From positions 1 to 64,000 of the forward strand of contig DATMES010000033.1 in the NCBI GenBank assembly GCA_035556555.1: a stretch of 64,000 bases of DNA, in the 5' to 3' direction. The position numbers and the translations under genes were made by a program. The DNA comes from Frankiaceae bacterium (GTDB lineage: Bacteria; Actinomycetota; Actinomycetes; BP-191). This document shows positions 51,057 through 60,068 of this stretch, piece after piece (the first letter of the stretch is position 1; every line of letters begins with the position of its first letter). The notes beneath the pieces were generated by a model. It had not been told where the DNA came from. It ran no database searches and was given only the letters and a program-made list of their open reading frames with translations.

Positions 51057-52490
51057 CTACAGCGGGATGTTGCCGTGCGCGCCTCTCCGCGCCGGGGCGT
51101 GGGCGATCTCCGTCGCCAGCACCCGGCGCGTCGTGGCGCGCGGGATCACCGCGTCGATGACGCCGTACGCCCCCGCGTTGCCCACGCCCGCCGCGATCGA
51201 CCGGTGCTCGGCCGCGAGCTGCGCGGTGAGCACGCCGCGCTGACCCTCCGGCGCCGCCGCCAGCGCCCGCTTGTGCAGGATGCCGACGGCCGCCTCGGGT
51301 CCCATGACCGCGAGCTCCGCGTCGGGCCACGCGTAGACCGCGGTCGCGCCCAGCGACCGTGAGTTCATCGCGATGTACGCCCCGCCGTACGCCTTCCGCG
51401 TCACCACCGTCACCCGGGGCACGACCGCCTCCGCGAACGCGTGCAGCAGCTTCGCCCCCCGCCGTACGACGCCGTCCCACTCCTGGTCCACGCCCGGCAG
51501 GTAGCCGGGCACGTCCACGAGCACGGCCAGCGGCACGCCGAACGCGTCGCACATCCGTACGAACCGCGCCGCCTTCTCCGCCGACACCGTGTCGAGGCAG
51601 CCGCCGAGCCGCAGCGGGTTGTTCGCCAGCACGCCCACGGTCCGCCCGCCGAGCCGGCCGAGCGTCGTCGTGATGTTGGCCGCCCAGCCCGCGTGCAGCT
51701 CCAAAGCGGAGCCCGCGTCGAGCAGCCGCGAGACGACGGGCCGGACGTCGTACGCCCGCCGCGCCGACTCGGGCAGCAGGTCGTCCAGGTCCACGTCGTC
51801 CGAGCACGACGGCAGATCCACGGATCCCTGCGAACCCAGCAACGTCACCAGGTCCCGCGCGCACGTCAGCGCGTGCGCCTCCGAGTCCGCCACCACCGCG
51901 ACCACGCCGGAACGCCGCCCGTGCGGGTCGGGCCCGCCGAGCCGCACCATGTCCACGGACTCGCCGGTCACCTGCTTGATGACGTCGGGCCCGGTCACGA
52001 AGACCCGCCCCTCCGGCGCCATGACGACGACGTCGGTCAGCGCGGGCCCGTACGCCGCCCCGCCCGCGCACGGCCCCAGCACGACCGACACCTGCGGCAC
52101 CTTGCCCGACGCACGGGTCATCGCCGCGAACACGTACCCCACGCCGTCCAGCGACGCCACGCCCTCCTGCAGCCGCGCGCCGCCGCTGTGCCACAGCCCC
52201 ACGACCGGCACACCACGCCGTACGGCCTCGTCGATGAGCGCCGCGATGCCCAGGCACCCAGCGGCTCCGAGCGCGCCGCCCATGACGGCCGCGTCCGTGC
52301 AGAACGCCGCCACCGGCACGCCGCCGATCGTGCCCAGCCCCGCGACGACCCCGTCGCCGGAGACCTTCGACGCGATGCCCGTCTTCAACGACTGCCGCGA
52401 GACGAACGACCCCTCGTCCAGCAGCGCCGTCAGCCGCGAGACGGCGGAGGCGGGCTTCGGCTTCACAGCGGGAGCGGCGGTCACCGTCAT
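51057..52490 (-). CDS. accD: Acyl-CoA carboxylase carboxyltransferase subunit (AccD/PccB-like)
   Basis: 477 residues from ATG 52490. Carboxyltransferase signatures: GGVPVAAFCTDAAVMGGALG, GGARLQEGVASLDGVGYVFA, VLGPCAGGAAYGPALTDVVV, DVPGYLPGVDQEWDGVVRRG and RKAYGGAYIAMNSRSLGATA, in the usual N- and C-half crotonase pair. It transfers carboxyl from biotin to acetyl- or propionyl-CoA. It is the last gene of the fab operon, overlapping the reductase by four bases, so it presumably supplies malonyl-CoA. The biotin carboxylase/BCCP subunit is not in the window. Confidence 0.92.
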   Translation of the reverse strand: MTVTAAPAVKPKPASAVSRLTALLDEGSFVSRQSLKTGIASKVSGDGVVAGLGTIGGVPVAAFCTDAAVMGGALGAAGCLGIAALIDEAVRRGVPVVGLWHSGGARLQEGVASLDGVGYVFAAMTRASGKVPQVSVVLGPCAGGAAYGPALTDVVVMAPEGRVFVTGPDVIKQVTGESVDMVRLGGPDPHGRRSGVVAVVADSEAHALTCARDLVTLLGSQGSVDLPSCSDDVDLDDLLPESARRAYDVRPVVSRLLDAGSALELHAGWAANITTTLGRLGGRTVGVLANNPLRLGGCLDTVSAEKAARFVRMCDAFGVPLAVLVDVPGYLPGVDQEWDGVVRRGAKLLHAFAEAVVPRVTVVTRKAYGGAYIAMNSRSLGATAVYAWPDAELAVMGPEAAVGILHKRALAAAPEGQRGVLTAQLAAEHRSIAAGVGNAGAYGVIDAVIPRATTRRVLATEIAHAPARRGAHGNIPL

Positions 52491-53194
52491 GCCGTCAGGC
52501 TCCATCCGCCGTCGAGCACGAGCGTGTGGCCCGTGACCATCGACGCCTGGTCCGACACCAGCCACGCGACCGACGCGGCCACGTCGTCGGGCGTCACGAG
52601 CCGTCCCGCGGGAGTCCGCGCAGCGGCGTCGGCCAGCATCGCCTCGCGGTCGGGGAAGTGCGTCAGCGCGCGCGTGTCCACGACGCCGGCGGAGATCGCG
52701 TTGACCCGCGTCGCGGGCGCCAGCTCGACGGCGAGGTAGCGCACGAGCGCCTCCAGCGCCGCCTTGGACGCGCCCACCGCGGCGTACGCCGGCAGCACCC
52801 GCGTCGACCCCGGCGACGACATCGCGACGGCGGCCCTCGGTCGCAGCCGCGACACCAAGGTGAGCAGCGGGCGCGCGTTGACGCCCATCGACCAGTCGAA
52901 CGCCCGCTCGTCCAGCTCGCCCACGGGCTTCAGCACGCCCGAGGCGGCGTTGGAGATGAGCACGTCCACGGGACCGCACTCCTCGGCCAGGGTCTCGGCT
53001 GCGCCCGAACGACCGAGGTGACAGCGCAGCACGCGCGCCTCGCGTCCCTCGGCGCGGACCTTCTCCGCGACCTCCTCGGCCGCCTCGACGGCGCGGAACG
53101 TCGTCAGCGCGACGTCGTACCCCTCGCGCGCCAGTCGCAGGCAGACCGCGCGGCCGATGTCCCCGGATCCCCCGGTGACGAGTGCCCAAGCCAT
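52487..53194 (-). CDS. Enoyl-[acyl-carrier-protein] reductase-like SDR (FabL/FabI type)
   Basis: 235 residues. Rossmann VTGGSGDIGRAVCLRLAREG, LISNAASGVLKPVGELDERA, and a catalytic pair Tyr137-x6-Lys144 (LPAYAAVGASKAALEALVRY). The Y-x6-K spacing is that of enoyl reductases (FabL/FabI), not the Y-x3-K of ketoreductases. It lies directly after fabF (one base apart) and overlaps accD. The operon already has fabG, which fits an enoyl reductase role completing the cycle. Confidence 0.82.
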   Translation of the reverse strand: MAWALVTGGSGDIGRAVCLRLAREGYDVALTTFRAVEAAEEVAEKVRAEGREARVLRCHLGRSGAAETLAEECGPVDVLISNAASGVLKPVGELDERAFDWSMGVNARPLLTLVSRLRPRAAVAMSSPGSTRVLPAYAAVGASKAALEALVRYLAVELAPATRVNAISAGVVDTRALTHFPDREAMLADAAARTPAGRLVTPDDVAASVAWLVSDQASMVTGHTLVLDGGWSLTA

Positions 53195-53195
53195 G

Positions 53196-54389
53196 TCAGA
53201 CCTTCCTGAACGCGAGCGAGACGTTGTGCCCGCCGAAGCCGAACGAGTTCGACAGCGCGGCCTCGACGGCGACGCGGCGCGCGCCCTCGGGAACGCAGTC
53301 GACGTCGCACTGCTCGTCGGGCTTCTCGTAGTTGCGGGTCGGGTGGATGACGCCGTCGCGGATCGTCAGCGCCGTGACGATCGCCTCGACGGCACCGGCC
53401 GCGCCGAGCAGGTGCCCGGTCATCGACTTCGTCGCGGACACCGGTACGGCGCCGCAGACCGTACGGATCGCGGACGCCTCGGCCACGTCGCCGACGGGGG
53501 TGGAGGTGGCGTGCGCGTTGACGTAGCCGACCTCGGCGAGACCGGCGGACGCCAGCGCGAGGCGCATCGCCCGCGCGGCCCCCGCGCCGGTCGGTTCGGG
53601 CGCGGTGATGTGGTGGCTGTCGGCCGTGACGCCGACGCCGGCCAGCTCCGCGTAGACGTGCGCGCGCCGCGCCGCGGCGTGCGTCTCGGACTCCAGCACG
53701 ACGATGCCGGCGCCCTCGCCCATGACGAACCCGTCGCGGTCCGCGTCGAACGGCCGCGAGGCGGCCTGTGGGTCGTCGTGCCGCGTCGACAGCGCGCGCA
53801 TCTGCGCGAAGCCCGCGAGCGGCAGCGGGTGGATGCACGCCTCCGTGCCGCCCGCCACGACGACGTCGGCCTGGCCCGACCGGATCGTGTCGTACGCCAG
53901 CGCGATCGCGTCGGCACCGCTCGCGCAGGCCGACACCGTGGAGCGCACAGCGCCCTGCGCGCCGAGCTCCAGGCCGATCAGGCCGGCTGGGCCGTTGGGC
54001 ATGAGCATCGGCACGGTGAACGGCGAGACCCGCCGGGAACCCTTCTCCCGCAACGTGTCCCACTGGTCGAGCAGCGTGATCGCGCCGCCGATGCCGGTGC
54101 CCACGACGACCGCGAGCCGGGTCGGCTCGACGTCAGGGGAGCCCGCGTCGGCCCACGCCTCACGCGCGGCCAGCAGGGCCACGCGCTGCGACCGGTCGAG
54201 GTTGCGGCCCTCGACGCGGTCGAGGCGTTCGGCGGGGTCGGTCTTGAGGACGGCGCCGAGGCGTACCGGCAGGTCGGGGTAGTCGAGCAACCCGACCCCC
54301 GACTCGCCGGCGAGCAGCGCCGCCCAGGTCTCGGCAGCGGTGTCGCCGAGCGGCGTCACCGCCCCGACACCGGTGATGAGCACTCTCAC
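53196..54389 (-). CDS. fabF: 3-oxoacyl-ACP synthase II
   Basis: 397 residues from GTG 54389, overlapping the acpP stop. It elongates acyl-ACP with malonyl-ACP. Catalytic Cys155 in STVSACASGADAIALAYDTI, the first His in VNAHATSTPVGD, and the second His in SMTGHLLGAAGAVEAI; the C-terminal NSFGFGGHNVSLAF is intact. Length is slightly short of the usual 410. Confidence 0.97.
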   Translation of the reverse strand: MRVLITGVGAVTPLGDTAAETWAALLAGESGVGLLDYPDLPVRLGAVLKTDPAERLDRVEGRNLDRSQRVALLAAREAWADAGSPDVEPTRLAVVVGTGIGGAITLLDQWDTLREKGSRRVSPFTVPMLMPNGPAGLIGLELGAQGAVRSTVSACASGADAIALAYDTIRSGQADVVVAGGTEACIHPLPLAGFAQMRALSTRHDDPQAASRPFDADRDGFVMGEGAGIVVLESETHAAARRAHVYAELAGVGVTADSHHITAPEPTGAGAARAMRLALASAGLAEVGYVNAHATSTPVGDVAEASAIRTVCGAVPVSATKSMTGHLLGAAGAVEAIVTALTIRDGVIHPTRNYEKPDEQCDVDCVPEGARRVAVEAALSNSFGFGGHNVSLAFRKV

Positions 54390-54637
54390 GCAGGCACGCT
54401 CGTGGCCTTGGAGATGAACGACACCGCGTCGCCCACGGTCTTCAGCTTCGCGAGCGACTCGTCGGGGATGCGGACGCCGAACTTCTCCTCGGCCGCCACC
54501 GCGACCTCGACCATGGACAGCGAGTCGATGTCGAGGTCGTCGACGAACGACGCGCCGGGCTGGATCTGCTCCGTCCTGATGCCGGTGATGTCGTTCACGA
54601 TCTCGGCGAGGCCGGTGAGGATGTCGTTCTCGGGCAT
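54386..54637 (-). CDS. acpP: Acyl carrier protein
   Basis: 83 residues from ATG 54637, with AAGGAGA six bases upstream, preferred over an ATG five codons earlier that overlaps fabG. The phosphopantetheine attachment Ser39 lies in DDLDIDSLSMVEVAVAAEEK. The acidic helix II that docks Fab enzymes is intact. It sits between fabG and fabF. Confidence 0.97.
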   Translation of the reverse strand: MPENDILTGLAEIVNDITGIRTEQIQPGASFVDDLDIDSLSMVEVAVAAEEKFGVRIPDESLAKLKTVGDAVSFISKATSVPA

Positions 54638-54648
54638 GGGGGTCTCCT

Positions 54649-55365
54649 TCATCGCATGGCCAGGCCGCCGTCGACGGCCAGGGTCGAACCAGTGACGTAC
54701 GACGCCGCGTCGCTCGCGAGGAACGCGACAGCAGCCGCGACCTCGTCCGCCGTACCGCGGCGCTTCATCGGGATGGACGCGTCGAGCGCGCCCTCGGGCA
54801 GGTCTCCGGCGAGGCCGCCGTCGAGGACGCCGGGGGCGACGACGTTGACGGTGATGCCGCGCGGCGCCACCTCGCGGGCCATCGCGCGGGCAAGCCCGCC
54901 GAGGCCGGCCTTGGCGGCGGAGTAGTTGGCCTGGCCCGCGTTGCCGAGCAGCCCCGCGACGCTGGACACGAAGACCACCCGGCCCGAACGACGCCGCAGC
55001 ATCGGCCGCAGCACGGCCCGCGCGCAGCGGAACGCGGAGCCGAGGTTCGCGTCGAGCACCGAGTCGAACGCCTCGTCGCTCATGAGCATCGAGAGGCCGT
55101 CGGCGGTGGAGCCGGCGTTGCAGACGAGGACGTCGGGGGTGTCGCCGCAAGCCTCGAGCAGCGTCGTAGGCGCCTCGCGGGACGTGAGGTCGGCCTGGAC
55201 GAGCGTCGTCGTCGCGCCGCGCTCCTGCGCGGCCGCGGCGGCCTTCTCGGCGCCCGCGAGGTCGCTCCGGTAGTGGCAGACGACGTGCGTGTCGGGGCCT
55301 GCGAGCGCGGCGACGATCGCCTGCCCGAGGTAGCCGGACGAGCCGGTGACCAGGATCGTTCTCAT
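54649..55365 (-). CDS. fabG: 3-oxoacyl-ACP reductase
   Basis: 238 residues from ATG 55365, overlapping the fabH stop by four bases. SDR signatures: VTGSSGYLGQAIVAALAG (Gly-rich loop, slightly atypical TGSSGYLG instead of TGASRGIG), NAGSTADGLSMLMSDEAF, and Ser-Tyr-Lys in VFVSSVAGLLGNAGQANYSA-AKAG. The Y-x3-K spacing marks it as the ketoreductase of the cycle. Confidence 0.93.
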   Translation of the reverse strand: MRTILVTGSSGYLGQAIVAALAGPDTHVVCHYRSDLAGAEKAAAAAQERGATTTLVQADLTSREAPTTLLEACGDTPDVLVCNAGSTADGLSMLMSDEAFDSVLDANLGSAFRCARAVLRPMLRRRSGRVVFVSSVAGLLGNAGQANYSAAKAGLGGLARAMAREVAPRGITVNVVAPGVLDGGLAGDLPEGALDASIPMKRRGTADEVAAAVAFLASDAASYVTGSTLAVDGGLAMR

Positions 55366-56369
55366 GGGGCTGTCACCACCTGGGCGGCGTAGGTGAGCCC
55401 GGCGCCGAACGCGACGAGCAGCATCGGGTCGCCGGATGCCACGCGGCCCTCGTCGAGCAGCCTGCAGACGGCGAGCGGGATGGAGGCGCCGGACGTGTTG
55501 CCCATGTCGACGATGTCGCGCGCGACCCGGTCGTCGGCGATGCCGAGCTGCCGTGCGAGCGAGTCGACGATGCGCAGGTTGGCCTGGTGCGGCACGAACC
55601 ACGCCACGTCCGACGGTGCCAGACCCGCTGCGGCGCAGGCCTTTCGCGCTACGTCGGCGACCCGCGTGGTGGCCCAGCGGAACACGCCGGGCCCGTCCAT
55701 CGTCAGCGCGTCGCCGTCCTCGGGGATGCGGATCGCGTCGGCCTTCGTGCCGTCGCTGCCCCACACGACGGGGCCGATGCCCTGCTCGTCCGACGGCCCG
55801 ACGACCGCCGCCCCGGCGCCGTCGCCGAAGATGATCGCGGTGCCGCGGTCCAGCGGGTCGAGCCACGTGGTGAGGCGTTCGGAGCCGACGACGAGGACGT
55901 GCCGCGCGCTGCCCGCGCGGATCGCGTCGGAGGCCCAGGAGATGGCGTAGCAGAAGCCGGCGCAGGCGGCGTTGACGTCGACCGCGCCGGCCGTCGTACC
56001 GAGGGCGGAGGCGACGGACGCGGCACCGCCGGGGACCGGCGTCGTCAGCGAGCACGACGCGAGCAGGACGAGGTCCGGCTCGACGCCCGCGGTCGCGAGC
56101 GCCTTGGCGCCGGCCGCGACCGCCATGGACACGACGGTGTCGGAGTCGCTCGCGTAGCGGCGGGTCACGATGCCGGTGCGCTCGCGTACCCAGGCGTCGT
56201 TCGTGTCCGCGACGAGGTCGTCGTTGGTGACGATCCGCGATGGTCTGTAGTCCCCGAACGCCAGCAGGCGCGCGCCTAAGGGGGTGGCACGCGGGCCACT
56301 CGCCTGCTGCGCGACGCCCTGCACGGCGACTCGCTGCGTTGTCGGACGAGGCGATAGCGCTGCTATCAC
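55362..56369 (-). CDS. fabH: 3-oxoacyl-ACP synthase III
   Basis: 335 residues from GTG 56369, with GGAGG five bases before it. It starts fatty-acid synthesis by condensing acyl-CoA with malonyl-ACP. Triad Cys136 (NAACAGFCYA), His261 (VPHQANLRI) and Asn291 (GNTSGAS). The family fold begins at about residue 33 (GARLLAFGDYRPSRIV); the first 30 residues are an extension encoded by the 160-bp inverted-repeat element at 56280-56439, which also provides the ribosome-binding site. A shorter native start is not available in frame. Confidence 0.93.
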   Translation of the reverse strand: MIAALSPRPTTQRVAVQGVAQQASGPRATPLGARLLAFGDYRPSRIVTNDDLVADTNDAWVRERTGIVTRRYASDSDTVVSMAVAAGAKALATAGVEPDLVLLASCSLTTPVPGGAASVASALGTTAGAVDVNAACAGFCYAISWASDAIRAGSARHVLVVGSERLTTWLDPLDRGTAIIFGDGAGAAVVGPSDEQGIGPVVWGSDGTKADAIRIPEDGDALTMDGPGVFRWATTRVADVARKACAAAGLAPSDVAWFVPHQANLRIVDSLARQLGIADDRVARDIVDMGNTSGASIPLAVCRLLDEGRVASGDPMLLVAFGAGLTYAAQVVTAP

Positions 56370-56439
56370 CTCCTCCTCCGCCTTGCGATCCACCGCGCCG
56401 GACGCCGCTCGCGACGGCGCTGGCCCGCGTGCCACCCCC
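56280..56439. repeat. 160-bp element with 19-bp terminal inverted repeats, between fabD and fabH
   Basis: GGGGGTGGCACGCGGGCCA (56280-56298) is exactly repeated in reverse complement at 56421-56439. The interior has smaller stems such as GATAGC-GCT-GCTATC (56353-56367). One end abuts the fabD stop (one base between), and the other lies inside the fabH frame without breaking it. It looks like a MITE or palindromic coding repeat that inserted and became the start region of fabH. No target duplication is obvious. Confidence 0.7.
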
Positions 56440-56440
56440 G

Positions 56441-57607
56441 TCACGCGGCACCGAGGGGGTGGAGGCGGACGAGCGGCTGGCCCGGCTTCACCGGGTCGCC
56501 GGCGAGCGCGAGCCACTCGACGACGACGCCGCCGTACGGCGCCACGACCTCGGTGGTCTCGCGGCGTCCGGTGACGGTGCCCAGCGGCGCACCGGCCGCG
56601 AAGCGCTCGGCGGTGCTCGGGATGAACGTCCCCGCGCCCGGCGCCACGACGACCCGCCAGGCGGGCTCGTGCCCGACGTACGTCTCGGCGTGCTCGGCGA
56701 CCGCGCGGCGCGCGGCGGGCAGGTCGTCCGGCGTGCGCAGCGCGACCGCCGTGGCCTCGCGCAGTTCGCGCTTGACGAGACCCGTGAGCGTGCCCGCGGG
56801 CGGCAGCTCGATCACGGCGGTGACGCCTGACTCGTGCAACGACGCCATGCAGAGGTCCCACCGTACGGGCGAGGTGACCTGGCGTACGAAGCGCGCCAGG
56901 AAGTCCGCGCCGGTGGCGACGAGCGCGCCGTCGGCGTTGGACACCAGACGCCCAGCGGGGTCGGCCGGGGGAGCCGAACCCGCCAGCGCGGCCAGGCGCT
57001 CCTGCGCGGACGCCATGGCCGACGTGTGAAAGGCCCCCGCGACCTTCAACGGCAGCACGCGAGCGATGCCGTCGAGCCGCGCGGGCAGGGTGGCGAGGGC
57101 TTCGAGGTCGCCGGCGGCGACGACCTGGCCCGCACCGTTGTGGTTCGCGATCTCGAGACCGGCCTCGGCGACCGCGGCCTCGACCTTCTCGATCGCGCCG
57201 CCGAGGACCGCGCTCATGCCGGTGGGGCGTTCGGCGGCGGCGGTCGCCATCGCGGCGCCGCGCTCCCGCGCGAGGACCAGCGCGGTCTCGTCGGTGATGG
57301 CGCCGGCCAGCGCGGCGGCGGTCAGCTCGCCGACGGAGTGGCCCGCGTACCAGGGGGCGACGGCCTCGTCGCCGAGCAGCTCGCGGCCGACGGCGATGCC
57401 GGTCGCGACGAGCAGCGGCTGGCAGGCCGCGGTGTCGCGGATCTCGTCCTCGGTGCCGGTCGTGCCGAGCGCGACGAGGTCGCGGCCGACGACGGCGGAC
57501 GCCCAGCGCAGCCGCCGGGCGACCTCGGGGAGGTCGAGCCACGGAGCGAGGAAGCCGGGAGTCTGCGCGCCCTGTCCGGGCGCCGCGATGGCGAGCACGT
57601 TCTCCAC
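56441..57607 (-). CDS. fabD: Malonyl-CoA:ACP transacylase with C-terminal lipoyl-like domain
   Basis: 388 residues from GTG 57607 (VENVLAIAAPGQGAQTPGFL); a GTG 17 codons upstream is less likely because family proteins begin at the LAIxAPGQG strand. Catalytic Ser91 (YAGHSVGELTAAAL) and His194 (VAGAFHTSAM). The canonical enzyme ends at about 310. Residues 318-388 (WRVVVAPGAGTFIP, GAPLGTVTGRRETTEVVAPY, GGVVVEWLALAGDPVKPGQP) form a biotinyl/lipoyl-like barrel in which the modified lysine turn (MKM) is replaced by RRETTEV. The extra domain may be structural. It is the first fab gene after fasR. Confidence 0.93.
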   Translation of the reverse strand: MENVLAIAAPGQGAQTPGFLAPWLDLPEVARRLRWASAVVGRDLVALGTTGTEDEIRDTAACQPLLVATGIAVGRELLGDEAVAPWYAGHSVGELTAAALAGAITDETALVLARERGAAMATAAAERPTGMSAVLGGAIEKVEAAVAEAGLEIANHNGAGQVVAAGDLEALATLPARLDGIARVLPLKVAGAFHTSAMASAQERLAALAGSAPPADPAGRLVSNADGALVATGADFLARFVRQVTSPVRWDLCMASLHESGVTAVIELPPAGTLTGLVKRELREATAVALRTPDDLPAARRAVAEHAETYVGHEPAWRVVVAPGAGTFIPSTAERFAAGAPLGTVTGRRETTEVVAPYGGVVVEWLALAGDPVKPGQPLVRLHPLGAA

Positions 57608-57697
57608 CCTTGCCTGCGGGACCCACCCGGGGCGACGGGGGACACGCACCAACCTCACGGACGAGGTTTGTCGGGTTCCTACAAGTAACCGGCTGGG

Positions 57698-58834
57698 TCA
57701 GCCGGAGTCCCCGAGGCGCCCGAGCGCGGCCGCGACCTGCATGACGAACGCCCCGCGCGGCTCCGTCACCGGCACGCCCGACGTCTCGACGGCCTTGCGC
57801 AGCCGGTACCGCACGGTGTTGGCGTGCAGGAACATCGCCCGCGCCGTCGCCTCGATCGACCCGCCCGCGCCGAGGTACGTCGTCACGGTGTCGCGCAGCG
57901 TTCCGTCGAGGGTGTTGTAGATGTCCGCCAGCGCGACGCACGCTGCGGCGTCGCCGTCGAGGGCGCGCTCGGGCAGCAGGGCGTCGGCGTCGACGGGTCG
58001 CGGGGCGTCGGGCCAGGCGTTCGCGACGCGCAGGCCGGCGAGCGCGGCGGCGGCGGAGTCACGGGCCGCGCCGATGTCCGAGCAGACAGGTCCCACGACG
58101 ACGGGACCCTTGCCGAACGCCACGACGACGCCCGCCACCCGCGCGAGGTCGTCGGCCGTGACGACGAGCACGAGGCGGTCGCCCTGGAGCCCCGCGAGGG
58201 CTTCCAGGCCGGCGCCGCGGGCGTGGCGTTCGGCGTCGTCGAGGACGTGCTCCGGGTCGCCGTCAGGGGCGGCGCCGACGACGACGGTGACCTCCGTACG
58301 GTCGGTCCAGCCGAGCGCGGAAGCCCTGGCGCGCAACGCATCCGACTCGTCCCCGCGCAGCAGCGCGTCGATGAGGAGGGCGCGGAGGCGGGCGTGCCAG
58401 GCACCGCGTTCCTCGGCGGCGGTGGCGTAGACATGGGCCGCCGCGAACGCCACCTCTCGCGAGAACCGCAGCACCGCGTCGTGCAGCGCGCGCTCCTCGC
58501 CGGGGGCGGCGAGGTCGGGGACATTCGACTCGACGGTGTCGACCGTGATGCGGACCAGCTCGACGGTCTGCTGCAACGACACCACGCGGGCCAGCTCGCG
58601 CGGCGCGACGCCGAAGACCGCGCCGGTGAGCTGCGTGTCGGGGCGCTTCAGCCACGCGACGAACGCCGCGATGCCGGCCTGCGCGACCATGCCGACGGCC
58701 GCGCGGTGCTCGGCCGGCAGCTCGGGGAACCACGCCAGCTCGTTGCCCATGCGGGCGACGGCCGCGGTGGAGAGGCGGCCGGTGGCGCGTTCGAGGCGGC
58801 GGGTGCTGGCGAGGCCCCGGCGACGCTCTGGCAT
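57698..58834 (-). CDS. fasR: PucR-type transcriptional regulator (FasR-like)
   Basis: 378 residues. A GGDEF-like central domain (about 150-290) precedes the C-terminal HTH_30/PucR helix-turn-helix: [40 protein letters not shown]. In Streptomyces the orthologous FasR lies at the same place and activates the fab operon. The gene is 90 bases upstream of fabD on the same strand. It is divergent from arcA. The symbol rests on synteny plus domain type. Confidence 0.9.
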   Translation of the reverse strand: MPERRRGLASTRRLERATGRLSTAAVARMGNELAWFPELPAEHRAAVGMVAQAGIAAFVAWLKRPDTQLTGAVFGVAPRELARVVSLQQTVELVRITVDTVESNVPDLAAPGEERALHDAVLRFSREVAFAAAHVYATAAEERGAWHARLRALLIDALLRGDESDALRARASALGWTDRTEVTVVVGAAPDGDPEHVLDDAERHARGAGLEALAGLQGDRLVLVVTADDLARVAGVVVAFGKGPVVVGPVCSDIGAARDSAAAALAGLRVANAWPDAPRPVDADALLPERALDGDAAACVALADIYNTLDGTLRDTVTTYLGAGGSIEATARAMFLHANTVRYRLRKAVETSGVPVTEPRGAFVMQVAAALGRLGDSG

Positions 58835-58860
58835 TCAGCGAAAGTACGCTGGGCGGCACC

Positions 58861-60063
58861 ATGACGTACACGCACAGCGTCACCACCGAGGTCGGTCGGC
58901 TGCGGACCGTTCTGCTGCACCGGCCTGGCAACGAGCTCAAGCGGCTCACGCCGCGCAACAACGCCGACCTGCTCTTCGACGGCATCCCGTGGGTGGGGCG
59001 CGCGCAGGAGGAGCACGACGCGTTCGCGCAGGCGCTGCGCGACCGGGACGTCGAGGTGCTGTACGTGCGCGACCTGCTCGTCGAGACGTTGGACGACGAG
59101 GACGCGCGCGAGGAGCTCATCTCCTCGGCGCTGCCGCCGTGGGACGTCGGCCCGACGCTGACCATGTGCCTCACCGACCACCTGCGCGGGCTGCACCCCG
59201 AGGACCTCGCGGACGTCGTCATCGGCGGCCTGGCGCACGAGGAGGTCACCGGCGGCATCGGCGTCGTGTACGGGCTGCTCGGCACGCACGACTTCGTCAT
59301 CCCGCCGTTGCCGAACCTCCTCTTCACCCGCGACTCGTCGGTCTGGGTCGACGGCGCCGTCGCGGTGACCCGGCCCTCGATGCGCGCGCGGCGGCGCGAG
59401 GTGTCGTTGACCGGCGCGATCTACAAGCACCACCCGCGCTTCGCCGGCACCCCGCTGCTGTACGGCGGCTCCCGGACCGAGGCGTGGTTCGAGGGCGGCG
59501 ACGTGCTGGCGCTCGCACCAGGCGTACTCGCCATCGGGGTCGGGCAGCGGACCAAGCCGGCGGGCGTGGAGGCGCTGGCGATGCGGGCGTTCGCGATGGG
59601 GGCCGCGGAGATCGTGCTCGCGGTGCCGATCCGGCAGGAGCGGGCGACCATGCACCTCGACACGATCTGCACGATGGTCGACGTCGACCAGGTCGTCATG
59701 TACCCGCCGATGGCGCACGAGCTCGAGGCGCTCGTCATCACGCCGGGGGAGGACGGCGCGCTGGAGGTCGGCGGGCCGGAGCCGTTCCTCGTGGCGGCGG
59801 CGAAGGCCATGGGCATCGACGCGCTGAACGTCATCGACACCGGCCTCGACCCCGTCACCGCCGAACGCGAGCAGTGGGACGACGGCAACAACACGCTCGC
59901 CATCGCGCCGCGGGTCTGCGTGGCGTACGAGCGCAACACCGAGACGAACGCCGTCCTCGAGGCGCAGGGCATCGAGGTCGTGGCGATCGCGGGGTCGGAG
60001 CTGGGCACGGGCCGCGGCGGCCCGCGCTGCATGTCCTGCCCGATCCTCCGCGACCCTGTCTGA
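58861..60063 (+). CDS. arcA: Arginine deiminase
   Basis: 400 residues. It hydrolyses arginine to citrulline and ammonia. Guanidine-modifying-fold signatures: [78 protein letters not shown] and the catalytic Cys390 in [19 protein letters not shown]. The terminal segment has CMSCPI where many ArcA have CMSMPL. arcB and arcC are not adjacent, so this is a stand-alone arginine deiminase. The start is only 27 bases from the divergent fasR. Confidence 0.96.
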   Translation: MTYTHSVTTEVGRLRTVLLHRPGNELKRLTPRNNADLLFDGIPWVGRAQEEHDAFAQALRDRDVEVLYVRDLLVETLDDEDAREELISSALPPWDVGPTLTMCLTDHLRGLHPEDLADVVIGGLAHEEVTGGIGVVYGLLGTHDFVIPPLPNLLFTRDSSVWVDGAVAVTRPSMRARRREVSLTGAIYKHHPRFAGTPLLYGGSRTEAWFEGGDVLALAPGVLAIGVGQRTKPAGVEALAMRAFAMGAAEIVLAVPIRQERATMHLDTICTMVDVDQVVMYPPMAHELEALVITPGEDGALEVGGPEPFLVAAAKAMGIDALNVIDTGLDPVTAEREQWDDGNNTLAIAPRVCVAYERNTETNAVLEAQGIEVVAIAGSELGTGRGGPRCMSCPILRDPV

Positions 60064-60068
60064 GCACG

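Noticed and set aside
54649-56451. A 600-codon frame containing fabG
   Set aside because: The conserved SDR starts at 55365; the upstream part is the fabH gene in the wrong frame and has low-complexity arginine-rich composition.
51057-57607. The fab genes as a polyketide cluster
   Set aside because: All components are single-function type II fatty-acid enzymes with FasR upstream. No cyclase, aromatase, chain-length factor or tailoring genes are present.
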